NCBI GenBank assembly: GCA_023230025.1
Contig: JALNYD010000063.1
Coordinates: 1 to 11,632 of the forward strand
DNA from: Candidatus Cloacimonadota bacterium
GTDB lineage: Bacteria > Cloacimonadota > Cloacimonadia > Cloacimonadales > Cloacimonadaceae
Direction: 5' to 3'
Length of the DNA: 11,632 nucleotides
Below, one piece after another: positions 1-5,842 of the stretch (position 1 is the first letter of the stretch; each line of letters starts with the position of its first letter). Below the pieces are notes generated by a model that was not told where the DNA came from, did no database searches, and saw nothing but the letters and a program-made list of their open reading frames with translations. The position numbers and the translations under genes were made by a program.

Positions 1-1
1 G

Positions 2-139
2 GTTGGCACCAAGATCAACGATGCTCATCAAGACCCTGCTCTACCCAAAGACCTGGAGATACGTCGCAACCTCATGAAACAATTTTGCCGTGTCCTGGAA
101 AAGAAATATCTGAAAACCACCAAACTCCTCTTTGTGTAA
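2..139 (+). CDS. C-terminal fragment of an unrecognised protein
   Basis: The frame is open from the left edge of the window and ends in TAA at 137-139, leaving 45 codons; the start lies outside. The visible tail is basic and looks like real coding sequence. It begins VGTKINDAHQDPALPKDLEI, continues with RRNLMKQFCRVLEKKYLK, and ends in the hydrophobic residues LLFV. The charged stretch would fit an amphipathic helix followed by a C-terminal strand. I do not recognise the family and give no function. A run of A residues at about 154-161 follows the stop, but no convincing stem-loop sits next to it, so no terminator is called. The gene is convergent with uvrB, with the 790-bp repeat-rich region between them. 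That it is coding rests on its composition and on the absence of stops; it could also be the end of a mobile-element gene. Confidence 0.55.
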   Translation, partial: VGTKINDAHQDPALPKDLEIRRNLMKQFCRVLEKKYLKTTKLLFV

Positions 140-232
140 GGTGTGAAGCCATTGAAAAAAAAGCGACGCCCTTCTTCTCGCAAAGCAGCTTTAGTAAACT
201 TGCCTCTACTTTATACAGGCTACAAGAGATTA

Positions 233-253
233 ATTGATAATTGAGAATTGGGG
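233..253. repeat. Short 7-bp tandem tract (ATTGANA type), left copy
   Basis: There are three consecutive 7-bp units, ATTGATA, ATTGAGA and ATTGGGG. The 12-mer AATTGAGAATTG at 239-250 is the exact reverse complement of 931-942 at the end of uvrB, so the two tracts form an inverted pair about 680 bp apart. Related ATTGACA units recur at 276-289. Seen directly; the origin is unknown. Confidence 0.6.
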
Positions 254-357
254 GCACGCGGATTGCGCGGATTTGATTGACAATTGACAAGTTGCTACGC
301 TGGATTGATGGAAACCTGATTTTACTGATGGGATTGATGATACTGACTGCTTCTCAG

Positions 358-610
358 ATTGTGGATAAAGTCAACAGTGACCACAATATCAGCCCGGAGG
401 GCGACACATTACATAGCGAGGGCGTGTAGCGGAGCGGAACCCCTCGTTACACGCGGCAAACCACAAGAGCCCTTTGTGGGCGGCATATGAGTCCCTTGTG
501 CGGAGACAATAAGGGAAGGCGTATCGTAGCTTCCGAAGCTACGTGTCACCAATTCGGAGAATCGTAATCCTCCGCTACAATGACCCTCATCACTGCGCTC
601 ATGCGCTGAT
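358..610. repeat. Chain of hairpins, candidate structured or repeat element
   Basis: Consecutive inverted repeats can be read directly: ATTGTGG/CCACAAT (358-364 with 381-387) enclosing GTCA/TGAC (370-373 with 378-381); GCCC/GGGC (392-395 with 399-402); GCGTGTA/TACACGC (422-428 with 448-454); CCACAA/TTGTGG (461-466 with 474-479); CCCTT/AAGGG (493-497 with 511-515); CGTAGCTT/AAGCTACG (525-532 with 536-543, loop of 3); CGGAG/CTCCG (555-559 with 570-574); and GCGC/GCGC (595-598 with 603-606 approximately). In addition TGTAGCGGAG at 425-434 pairs perfectly with CTCCGCTACA at 570-579, so an overall fold is possible. This density of stems is far beyond the rest of the window. It could be a dispersed intergenic repeat or a non-coding RNA. 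Strand and function cannot be set from the sequence. Confidence 0.5.
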
Positions 611-828
611 ACCCCAACTCCATTCTCATGTTTTGGGTTCATAGCTATCATAATCAATCTGAAATGTGTGCTTGCGGCACTCTCGAGGTTCGTCAGGAAA
701 TATTGTTTCGCTTATAAATGCCGTCTTGCTTGAACTAAAGTCTCATCTATCAATGTTACTGGTGCTTGCAGGCGAATCACTTTTCCACAACTGGAGAAAA
801 CTACCACACAAGTGGCAGCCCCATTGAT

Positions 829-894
829 TATCGTCACGATGCCGTCACCTTGTGGTTACAAAAGTAACCGTATTGTGACCGCATCGTGACGATA
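829..894. repeat. Long interrupted palindrome with phased GTNAC motifs
   Basis: Arms of 20 nt (829-848 and 875-894) are complementary at 19 of 20 positions, and the pair 828/895 extends them. Inside lies a second stem, GGTTAC/GTAACC (854-859 and 864-869), with loop AAAA; two 5-nt segments separate the stems. The pentamer GTCAC, GTTAC, GTAAC or GTGAC starts at 833, 844, 855, 864, 875 and 886, a spacing of 11, 11, 9, 11 and 11 bp, so the copies fall on nearly one face of the helix. It begins about 35 bp beyond the uvrB stop and could act as a transcript 3' structure. No T-run follows it on either strand, so it is not a standard intrinsic terminator. Other readings are a miniature mobile element or a protein-binding array. 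Confidence 0.65.
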
Positions 895-913
895 AACTAT
901 GAGAAAGATGAGG

Positions 914-941
914 ACTCAATTCTCATTTCTCAATTCTCAAT
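914..941. repeat. 7-bp tandem repeat at the uvrB stop codon
   Basis: Four consecutive 7-bp units read on the plus strand ACTCAAT, TCTCATT, TCTCAAT and TCTCAAT. On the minus strand they encode the last residues of UvrB (I-E-N) and its TGA stop (930-932). The tract is in inverted orientation relative to the one at 233-253. Confidence 0.7.
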
Positions 942-2951
942 TGACCCATCCCCCTGTGGATTCTTCAGCTCCCAGATACGGTCGCGCAATTCCGCAGCGC
1001 GTTCAAAATCGAGGTTTGCAGCAGCTTTGTTCATTTCTTTGGTGAGCAGTTCGATGATCTTGGTCATGGAATCCAGTTCCAGATACTGTTCAAACTCGGC
1101 TTTTTTGGCTTTGGGATCGGGCTTTTCCGGAGCTGATTCATAGCCTTCAGCGATGGCAGTTGATTGCATGATTTGTTCCAGGGTCTTGGTGATAGTTTGC
1201 GGAGTAATGCCATGTTCTTCGTTGTAAGCAAGCTGTTTGGTACGGCGGCGATTGGTCTCGGCAATTGTACTGGCCATGGCATCGGTGATTATGTCCGCAT
1301 AGAATACCACCTTTCCTTCAACATTACGGGCTGCACGGCCAGAGATTTGAATCAGAGAGCGGGCAGAGCGCAGGAAGCCTGTCTTGTCTGCATCCAGAAT
1401 GGCCACCAGAGAAACCTCGGGTAGATCAAGCCCTTCCCGCAAAAGATTCACTCCGACCAGAACGTCATATTCACTCAAGCGCAGTTCACGAATGATCTTT
1501 GCGCGTTCAATGCTATCGATATCACTATGTAAATATCGGGTGCGAATACCAGCTTTGACCAAATAGGTGGTCAGGTCTTCTGCCATGCGTTTGGTGAGGG
1601 TCATAACCAGCACTTTGTGTCCTTTGGCAACGCGTTCTTTGGCTTGGGCGATGAGGTCATCCACCTGGTTTTTGATTGGTTTGACCTCAATTTCAGGATC
1701 GAGCAGGCCAGTGGGACGAATCACCTGTTCCACAACTACACCACCAGTTTTGTCAAGTTCATAATCAGCAGGAGTTGCTGAAACAAAGATGACGTTCTTC
1801 AGATAAGCTTCAAACTCATCAAAGCGCAGCGGTCGGTTATCAAAAGCAGAGGGCAATCTGAAGCCATATTCCACAAGGTTTTTCTTGCGCGTGAAATCAC
1901 CGCCGAACATTCCATGCACCTGGGGGATGCTGACGTGGGATTCATCAATGATGAAAAGGAAGTCTTTGGGGAAATAGTCCAGTAGACAGCTTGGGGGCAT
2001 CCCAGGAGCAGCTCCGGTGAGATGACGGGTATAATTTTCAATTCCGCTACAATAGCCGAGCTCACGCAGCATTTCGATGTCAAACATGGTGCGTTGTTTC
2101 AGACGATCAGCCTCGACATAGCGTTGATTTTCCAGATAGTATCTGACTCTGTCATTCATTTCGGATTCAATGCTATGCGTAGCAGAGAGCAGCTTGTCTT
2201 CACTCATGATAAAATGAATGGCAGGATAGACGGGATATTCCTCAACGGCACCAAGGCTTTGATATGAAATAGGATGAAGCTTTTCCAGATTCACCACTTC
2301 GTCACCAAAGAACTCCACTCTCAGGCAATGCTCCAGATAGGCGGGATAGATATCCACGATGTCACCCCGAACCCGAAAAGCACCGCGTTCAAAAGCGATA
2401 TCGTTACGTGCATAATGAGCCGCTACCAGCTTTTGCAAAAGCTGATCCCGATCCATCTTCATGCCCACTTGAAGGCGGATCAAGGCTTCGCGATATTCTT
2501 CGGGAACGCCCAGGCCATAGATGCAGGATACAGAAGCCACAATGATCACATCCCGGCGCTCCATCAGGCTCATGGTGGCACGCAGGCGGAGTTTTTCGAT
2601 CTGGGCATTGATATCGGCGTCCTTTTCGATGTAGATATCTTTGCCGGGGATATAGGCTTCGGGTTGATAGTAGTCATAATAAGAGATAAAGTATTCCACT
2701 GCATTTTCGGGAAAGAGCTGTTTAAGCTCGCCATAAAGCTGCGCAGCCAGAGTCTTGTTATGCGAAAGCACCAGAGTTGGACGGTTTATTTCCTGGATCA
2801 CATTGGCGATGGTGAAGGTTTTTCCGCTGCCTGTGACTCCCAGAAGCACCTGAAAGTTCCTGCCGCTATGGACACCCTGAACCAATTCATTAATAGCATG
2901 CGGTTGATCACCGCTGGGCTGATATTCTGTTTGTAGCTTGAATCTTTGCAT
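930..2951 (-). CDS. uvrB: UvrABC system protein B (excision nuclease helicase-like subunit)
   Basis: UvrB is the damage-verification subunit of nucleotide excision repair. Loaded by UvrA, it clamps DNA at a lesion and recruits UvrC for incision. The 673-aa product has normal family length. Visible features are the Walker A motif GVTGSGKT (38-45), the aromatic-rich beta-hairpin around 91-114 that inserts between the strands (YYDYYQPEAYIPGKD), helicase motif II as DESH (336-339), motif III VSATP (390-394), motif V/VI segments VGVNLLREGLD and QISGRAARN (499-509, 535-543), and a C-terminal UVR motif (about 626-661, ending ANLDFERAAELRDRIWELK) that contacts UvrC. The ATG at 2951 is chosen because GAGGGG lies about 5 nt upstream and UvrB proteins begin this way. 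The frame runs on to 3089, but the extra 46 residues resemble no UvrB N-terminus and fall in the divergent promoter region. The last residues are encoded by a 7-bp repeat tract. Confidence 0.98.
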   Translation of the reverse strand: MQRFKLQTEYQPSGDQPHAINELVQGVHSGRNFQVLLGVTGSGKTFTIANVIQEINRPTLVLSHNKTLAAQLYGELKQLFPENAVEYFISYYDYYQPEAYIPGKDIYIEKDADINAQIEKLRLRATMSLMERRDVIIVASVSCIYGLGVPEEYREALIRLQVGMKMDRDQLLQKLVAAHYARNDIAFERGAFRVRGDIVDIYPAYLEHCLRVEFFGDEVVNLEKLHPISYQSLGAVEEYPVYPAIHFIMSEDKLLSATHSIESEMNDRVRYYLENQRYVEADRLKQRTMFDIEMLRELGYCSGIENYTRHLTGAAPGMPPSCLLDYFPKDFLFIIDESHVSIPQVHGMFGGDFTRKKNLVEYGFRLPSAFDNRPLRFDEFEAYLKNVIFVSATPADYELDKTGGVVVEQVIRPTGLLDPEIEVKPIKNQVDDLIAQAKERVAKGHKVLVMTLTKRMAEDLTTYLVKAGIRTRYLHSDIDSIERAKIIRELRLSEYDVLVGVNLLREGLDLPEVSLVAILDADKTGFLRSARSLIQISGRAARNVEGKVVFYADIITDAMASTIAETNRRRTKQLAYNEEHGITPQTITKTLEQIMQSTAIAEGYESAPEKPDPKAKKAEFEQYLELDSMTKIIELLTKEMNKAAANLDFERAAELRDRIWELKNPQGDGSIEN

Positions 2952-2989
2952 AATTCCCCTCAGAAGCGCCAGGCTGGAAATTCTTCTTG

Positions 2990-3012
2990 ACTGATTAAGG
3001 CCTGGAATCAGT
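2990..3012. promoter_or_regulatory. Inverted repeat in the divergent uvrB / 3076-gene promoter region
   Basis: ACTGATT (2990-2996) and AATCAGT (3006-3012) form a perfect 7-bp inverted repeat with a 9-bp spacer. It lies 39 bp upstream of the uvrB start and 64 bp upstream of the divergent gene at 3076, where an operator or a 5' leader hairpin could sit. No convincing -35/-10 pair was found in 2952-3075, and neither of the SOS boxes I looked for (CTGT-N8-ACAG, GAAC-N4-GTTC) is present. The repeat is seen; the role is inferred. Confidence 0.35.
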
Positions 3013-3075
3013 GTGGATACCAATATTGAGATGGGGGATATCCTGTCGAGAAAATAAATACCGGGAGCTACAAAG

Positions 3076-3399
3076 ATGCTAAATGACATGGAATTACAGA
3101 TTAATTTCGAAAACCTGCTGAAGCTTGGTTATGCAGTTATTGATATTCGGTTCAAGGATTATGACCTGTGCAACGATTCTCAGAAGCTGGTGATAGCCAG
3201 GGTTGATTCGGATCGGGATGAGTTTTATCAGGATATGCTCAAGCTTTATACAGGACTTGATTTTAAGCCCAGTGAGCTTTATGAAATCTGGACTGAGATT
3301 CTGATGCATAAAATCCGGATGAGCCGCGTTTTGAATCGTGACATCGCGATCAAAGTGGCAGCATTGGATTATATAGAGACAATATTTCCCGGGAAATGA
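3076..3399 (+). CDS. Protein of unknown function, first gene of the ndk cluster
   Basis: A 107-aa product with no signal peptide or membrane segment, so probably cytoplasmic. The sequence is acidic to neutral and mostly helical by eye. Its C-terminal part (KIRMSRVLNRDIAIKVAALD, about 79-98) faintly recalls a short module I associate with the region ahead of some GGDEF domains; that is from memory and unverified, and no GGDEF domain is present. The ATG at 3076 has GGGAG (3063-3067) 8 nt upstream, a good ribosome binding site; a second ATG at 3088 lacks one. The stop TGA overlaps the ndk start as ATGA (3396-3399), so the two are translationally coupled. The gene is divergent from uvrB across 124 bp that should hold the promoters. 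That it is a real gene rests on the binding site, the coupling and its codon-like composition. The function is unknown. Confidence 0.75.
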   Translation: MLNDMELQINFENLLKLGYAVIDIRFKDYDLCNDSQKLVIARVDSDRDEFYQDMLKLYTGLDFKPSELYEIWTEILMHKIRMSRVLNRDIAIKVAALDYIETIFPGK

Positions 3400-3809
3400 A
3401 GCAACGCACCCTTTTGCTGATCAAACCTGATGCCGTGGAAGCAAGGCACGTGGGAGAGATCATCAGCATCATTCAACATCATGGCTTTGAGATTTGCCAG
3501 GTGAAGGTCTTCCGTTTTGATCCAGACTTGTGTAGCATCTTTTACAAAGACCACCTGGGCAAGGATTTCTATCCGCGTCTGGAATCATTTATGTGCAAGG
3601 GGAAGACTTGGGCTCTAGTGTTGGAAATGGATGATGCAGTGCAGAGATTGAGGGATTTATTGGGGGATGTTGTGCCAGAAAAGCGCAAACCAGGCACAAT
3701 TCGGGCTGTCTTTGGGCATGGAATCACGGATAATGGGGCTCATGGATCCGATTCGTTACAGAGTGCTGAGCGGGAAATCGGAGTAATCTTTGGAAGTTAT
3801 CCCCAATAA
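3396..3809 (+). CDS. ndk: Nucleoside diphosphate kinase
   Basis: Ndk moves the gamma-phosphate of ATP to nucleoside diphosphates through a phosphohistidine, balancing (d)NTP pools in the cytoplasm. The 137-aa length is typical. The N-terminus TLLLIKPDAV (5-14) carries the nucleotide-contacting lysine (K10). Y50, R86 and the PGTIRA segment (99-104) match conserved positions. The signature NGAHGSDS (113-120) has the catalytic His at 116 and is followed by SAEREIGVIF, as in the family. The insert between R86 and PGT reads GDVVPEKRK, slightly unlike the usual form, but no key residue is missing. The start overlaps the upstream stop as ATGA, which points to translational coupling. The 3' end overlaps the next gene by 20 bp. 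It lies in a three-gene plus-strand cluster, probably driven from the 2952-3075 region. Confidence 0.97.
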   Translation: MKQRTLLLIKPDAVEARHVGEIISIIQHHGFEICQVKVFRFDPDLCSIFYKDHLGKDFYPRLESFMCKGKTWALVLEMDDAVQRLRDLLGDVVPEKRKPGTIRAVFGHGITDNGAHGSDSLQSAEREIGVIFGSYPQ

Positions 3810-4272
3810 GATCACCATCACTACTCAATTGCACAGCTCCGAGGAGTACCCCGGCAGTGCCTTTTTCATCTTTGATATTGATCTGATGGAAGTATTTGGT
3901 AAAAAAGGGCGGGTTCCGGTTAAAATATATATCGATGGGCATATGTACCGCAGCAGAATTGCCAAGTACGCCGGTTATCCCCCTATGATGGTATTTAACA
4001 AACAAATGCGCAATGAAACCGGATATGGTGCTGGGGATACGGTTACAGTGACCCTCGAGCATGATCTTGATCAACGAGTGGTTGAGCTCCCGGAGGATGT
4101 GGCTAATGCCCTGAAACCGTTTAGATTGGTAAGAGTTTTCCAGCGGCTATCTTATACCCATCAGAAAGAATATGTAAATTGGATCAATGATGCCAAAAAA
4201 GCCGAAACCCGGAGCCGGCGCATCGGAAAGCTGATCGAACAGCTTCAAAGCGGCAAGGCTGCATCCAAATAG
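3790..4272 (+). CDS. DUF1905 / YdeI (OmdA)-family protein
   Basis: A 160-aa product with two recognisable parts. Residues about 10-92 match the DUF1905 pattern: a hydrophobic strand, then GRVPVKIYIDGHMYRSRIAK, and the closing YGAGDTVTVTLEHD. Residues about 97-155 match the YdeI/OmpD-associated C-terminal region: LPEDVANALK, FQRLSYTHQKEYVNWI and the signature AKKAETRSRRIGKLIEQLQSGK. The family is small, cytosolic and without an established enzymatic activity; some members are linked by annotation to bacteriocin or peptide resistance. No function is claimed here. I use a TTG start at 3790 because GGAG (3780-3783) lies 6 nt upstream and no ATG precedes the conserved region. This puts the first 20 bp inside ndk, consistent with coupled translation. 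The 3' end overlaps the convergent kinase gene by 28 bp. Confidence 0.9.
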   Translation: MEVIPNKITITTQLHSSEEYPGSAFFIFDIDLMEVFGKKGRVPVKIYIDGHMYRSRIAKYAGYPPMMVFNKQMRNETGYGAGDTVTVTLEHDLDQRVVELPEDVANALKPFRLVRVFQRLSYTHQKEYVNWINDAKKAETRSRRIGKLIEQLQSGKAASK

Positions 4273-5228
4273 GGCTTGCGCTCGAGGATCTCCCGTTTAA
4301 ATACTTTCAGGTATTCCGAATCATTCTGCTGGATTTGCTCGTGGAATACCGTAAACATAATCATCCGCCTGTAGTTCAGGAACAGTTCAATATCATTCCA
4401 TTCACTCTGGGGAAGGCTATATTCCTTGCAATATGCACTTAGGAAGGGAACCAGAAACAAAGCCCGCAGATCTGATCGATTAACTAAGTGCTGGCTGTGA
4501 AAACAAGCACGGGAGTATTCGCTGTAGATGCAAATTGCCACATCGGTGGCAAAGAAATGCAAGCCAGATACATCGAAATCGAGTAAATTGAGCCGGGAGC
4601 CACTCTGAATGATATTTTGGGGATGTGGGTCATTGTGGATAAAGCCGTGAGTGCTTCTGTCAAAGCTTCGTTCATCCAGTATGGCATGAGTCTCGAACCA
4701 GGCCTGACGTACATCCGGATCGGGATTCATGTTTCCCAGGATGTCTCTTTCCCGCTTCCGGGAGAGGGCTAGCCCTTCCGGATTGACGCTTTCATGCCAG
4801 AGGGGATACTCTGTTGCCAATTTGTGGCACTTGCCCAGCATGGTTCCCCAATTTGTATAGAAGGAGCTCAAAACCTGAGGATGCAGATCAGCCAGGGTAT
4901 GTCCTCCCAGCCTATGCCAGGCATAACACAGGTAGCAGTGCCCGTCATCGTCCAAAACCTCAACCAGAACATCATGGGTGCTTGGGATGGGGCAGAGGCA
5001 GGTGATGCCATTCTCTGACAAGTATCTGGCAAAAGCCATGCGCAGTTTGGTGGCAGAAAGCGATAGATCATCGGTGGCTTCCATAAACTTCAACATCAGA
5101 TTCCGCTGCGGGTTGTAGTAAATAGTACCATCAGACCAGGCGTGACCGCCAGCATAGTACTCGGGATCATCCGGGCAGGAATAGAGTCTGGCAGCTTTAC
5201 TTATCAGGATGGGGGAGGGTTTTCTCAT
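4245..5228 (-). CDS. APH/choline-kinase-fold phosphotransferase of unknown substrate
   Basis: A protein of about 327 aa from the protein-kinase-like aminoglycoside/homoserine/choline phosphotransferase superfamily, which phosphorylates hydroxyls on small molecules with ATP. With residues numbered from an upstream ATG at 5237: a lysine in NLMLKF (K50) sits where the ATP-binding lysine is expected; WGTMLGKCHKLATEY (130-144) is the LG-x-LH-type helix; THGFIHNDPHPQNII (196-210) is the catalytic loop, with D203 as catalytic base and N208; and LNLLDFDVSG (216-225) is the metal-binding DFD segment, followed by DVA. The substrate cannot be read; SrkA-like, ThrB2-like and antibiotic kinases share these motifs. 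The ATG at 5228 is preferred because AAAGGA lies 8 nt upstream, whereas that site abuts the ATG at 5237. The gene is last in the minus-strand run, 70 bp after the tRNA, and its 3' end overlaps the convergent YdeI-like gene. Confidence 0.88.
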   Translation of the reverse strand: MRKPSPILISKAARLYSCPDDPEYYAGGHAWSDGTIYYNPQRNLMLKFMEATDDLSLSATKLRMAFARYLSENGITCLCPIPSTHDVLVEVLDDDGHCYLCYAWHRLGGHTLADLHPQVLSSFYTNWGTMLGKCHKLATEYPLWHESVNPEGLALSRKRERDILGNMNPDPDVRQAWFETHAILDERSFDRSTHGFIHNDPHPQNIIQSGSRLNLLDFDVSGLHFFATDVAICIYSEYSRACFHSQHLVNRSDLRALFLVPFLSAYCKEYSLPQSEWNDIELFLNYRRMIMFTVFHEQIQQNDSEYLKVFKREILERKPYLDAALPL

Positions 5229-5298
5229 TTCTTTCATCCTTTATCACGTTTGTGAGTTTTGGGGTATGAGGTTTAGGCGCTAACGCGACCGCTTGAAC

Positions 5299-5388
<90 letters not shown>

Positions 5389-5398
5389 ACATGTGTGA

Positions 5399-5842
5399 TC
5401 AACGTTTATTCTTGAAGAAATCTGTCAAGATTAAAGCACATTCTTCTGCCAGGACGCCACGAATCAGGGTGGGGTGGTGGTTGAAACTTTTATCGAGCAG
5501 AGTGTTATATATCGAACCGGCAGCTCCAGCCTTGGGATCATAAGCCCCAAAAACAAGACTTCCCAAACGGGAGAGGATGATCATTCCGCTGCACATCAGG
5601 CAAGGTTCCAGAGTGACATACAGTGTGCAATCCTGCAGATATTTCAATCCCATGTTCTGAGCCTGATCCAGGATTAGCTTTTCCGCATGAGCCAGAGGAT
5701 TGGCCAATTGTCGAGTGCGATTGTGATCCTGGAGAATGATCTTGCCATCCCGAACCAGACAGGCTCCCACCGGGATTTCATTCTCAGCCTGGGCAAGCCT
5801 GGCTTCTGCCAGAGCAATCCTCATGAAGTCGGCATGGGTCAT
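5399..5842 (-). CDS. tadA: tRNA-specific adenosine deaminase
   Basis: TadA deaminates adenosine-34 of tRNA-Arg(ACG) to inosine, using zinc, and is usually essential. The 147-aa product has the family length. Motifs are NPLAHAEKLIL (48-58), with zinc ligand H52 and proton shuttle E54, and LEPCLMCSGMI (78-88), with zinc ligands C81 and C84. The substrate-loop segment VFGAYDPKAGAAGS (97-110) and KSFNHHP (118-124) are also as expected. The ATG at 5842 is chosen because it overlaps the upstream stop as ATGA and leads straight into MTHADFMRIALAEA, as in TadA proteins. The frame runs on 17 residues further into the upstream gene without a better start. No clear Shine-Dalgarno is seen, so translation probably depends on coupling. 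Cytidine or guanine deaminases share the fold, but the spacing and tail fit TadA. Confidence 0.95.
   Translation of the reverse strand: MTHADFMRIALAEARLAQAENEIPVGACLVRDGKIILQDHNRTRQLANPLAHAEKLILDQAQNMGLKYLQDCTLYVTLEPCLMCSGMIILSRLGSLVFGAYDPKAGAAGSIYNTLLDKSFNHHPTLIRGVLAEECALILTDFFKNKR

Larger units (their letters stand above)
140..929. other. Repeat- and hairpin-rich intergenic region, no confident gene
   Basis: About 790 bp separate the stop of the left-edge gene from the stop of uvrB, whereas genes elsewhere in the window overlap or nearly touch. From left to right it holds a 7-bp tract of ATTGANA type (233-253), a tandem 9-mer CGCGGATTG/T (257-274), two ATTGACA units (276-289), a direct repeat GGATTGATG (302-310 and 331-339), a chain of hairpins (358-610), a possible decayed coding remnant on the minus strand (about 626-837), a long interrupted palindrome (829-894) and a second 7-bp tract in the opposite orientation (914-941) that runs into the uvrB stop. 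Open frames in it, such as an 82-codon minus-strand frame at 409-657, have no protein-like character and are explained by the hairpins. This looks like accumulated intergenic repeats or the remains of a small mobile element. Confidence 0.7.

Noticed and set aside
409..657. 82-codon minus-strand open frame in the hairpin region
   Set aside because: Its translation is low in protein-like character, and its sequence is accounted for by the chain of perfect stems. It has no convincing ribosome binding site.
829..894. Standard intrinsic terminator for uvrB or the left-edge gene
   Set aside because: The stem is long and interrupted and no run of T follows on either strand, so it is listed as a repeat instead.
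914..941. CRISPR-like array
   Set aside because: The units are 7 bp and directly adjacent with no spacers, so this is a simple tandem repeat.
2274..2936. 220-codon open frame on the plus strand inside uvrB
   Set aside because: It is fully antisense to the highly conserved UvrB N-terminal half, and its translation has no recognisable domain. It is a shadow of the uvrB codon pattern.
2952..3075. SOS (LexA) box ahead of uvrB
   Set aside because: Neither the CTGT-N8-ACAG nor the GAAC-N4-GTTC pattern was found. The inverted repeat present has a different sequence.
2952..3089. N-terminal extension of UvrB by 46 residues
   Set aside because: UvrB proteins begin at the ATG at 2951, which has a good Shine-Dalgarno. 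The extension is unlike UvrB and crosses the divergent promoter region.
4253..4279. GCAAG/CTTGC stem at the convergent overlap as a terminator
   Set aside because: The stem has only 5 bp, a 17-nt loop and no T-run, and it lies within coding sequence of both genes.
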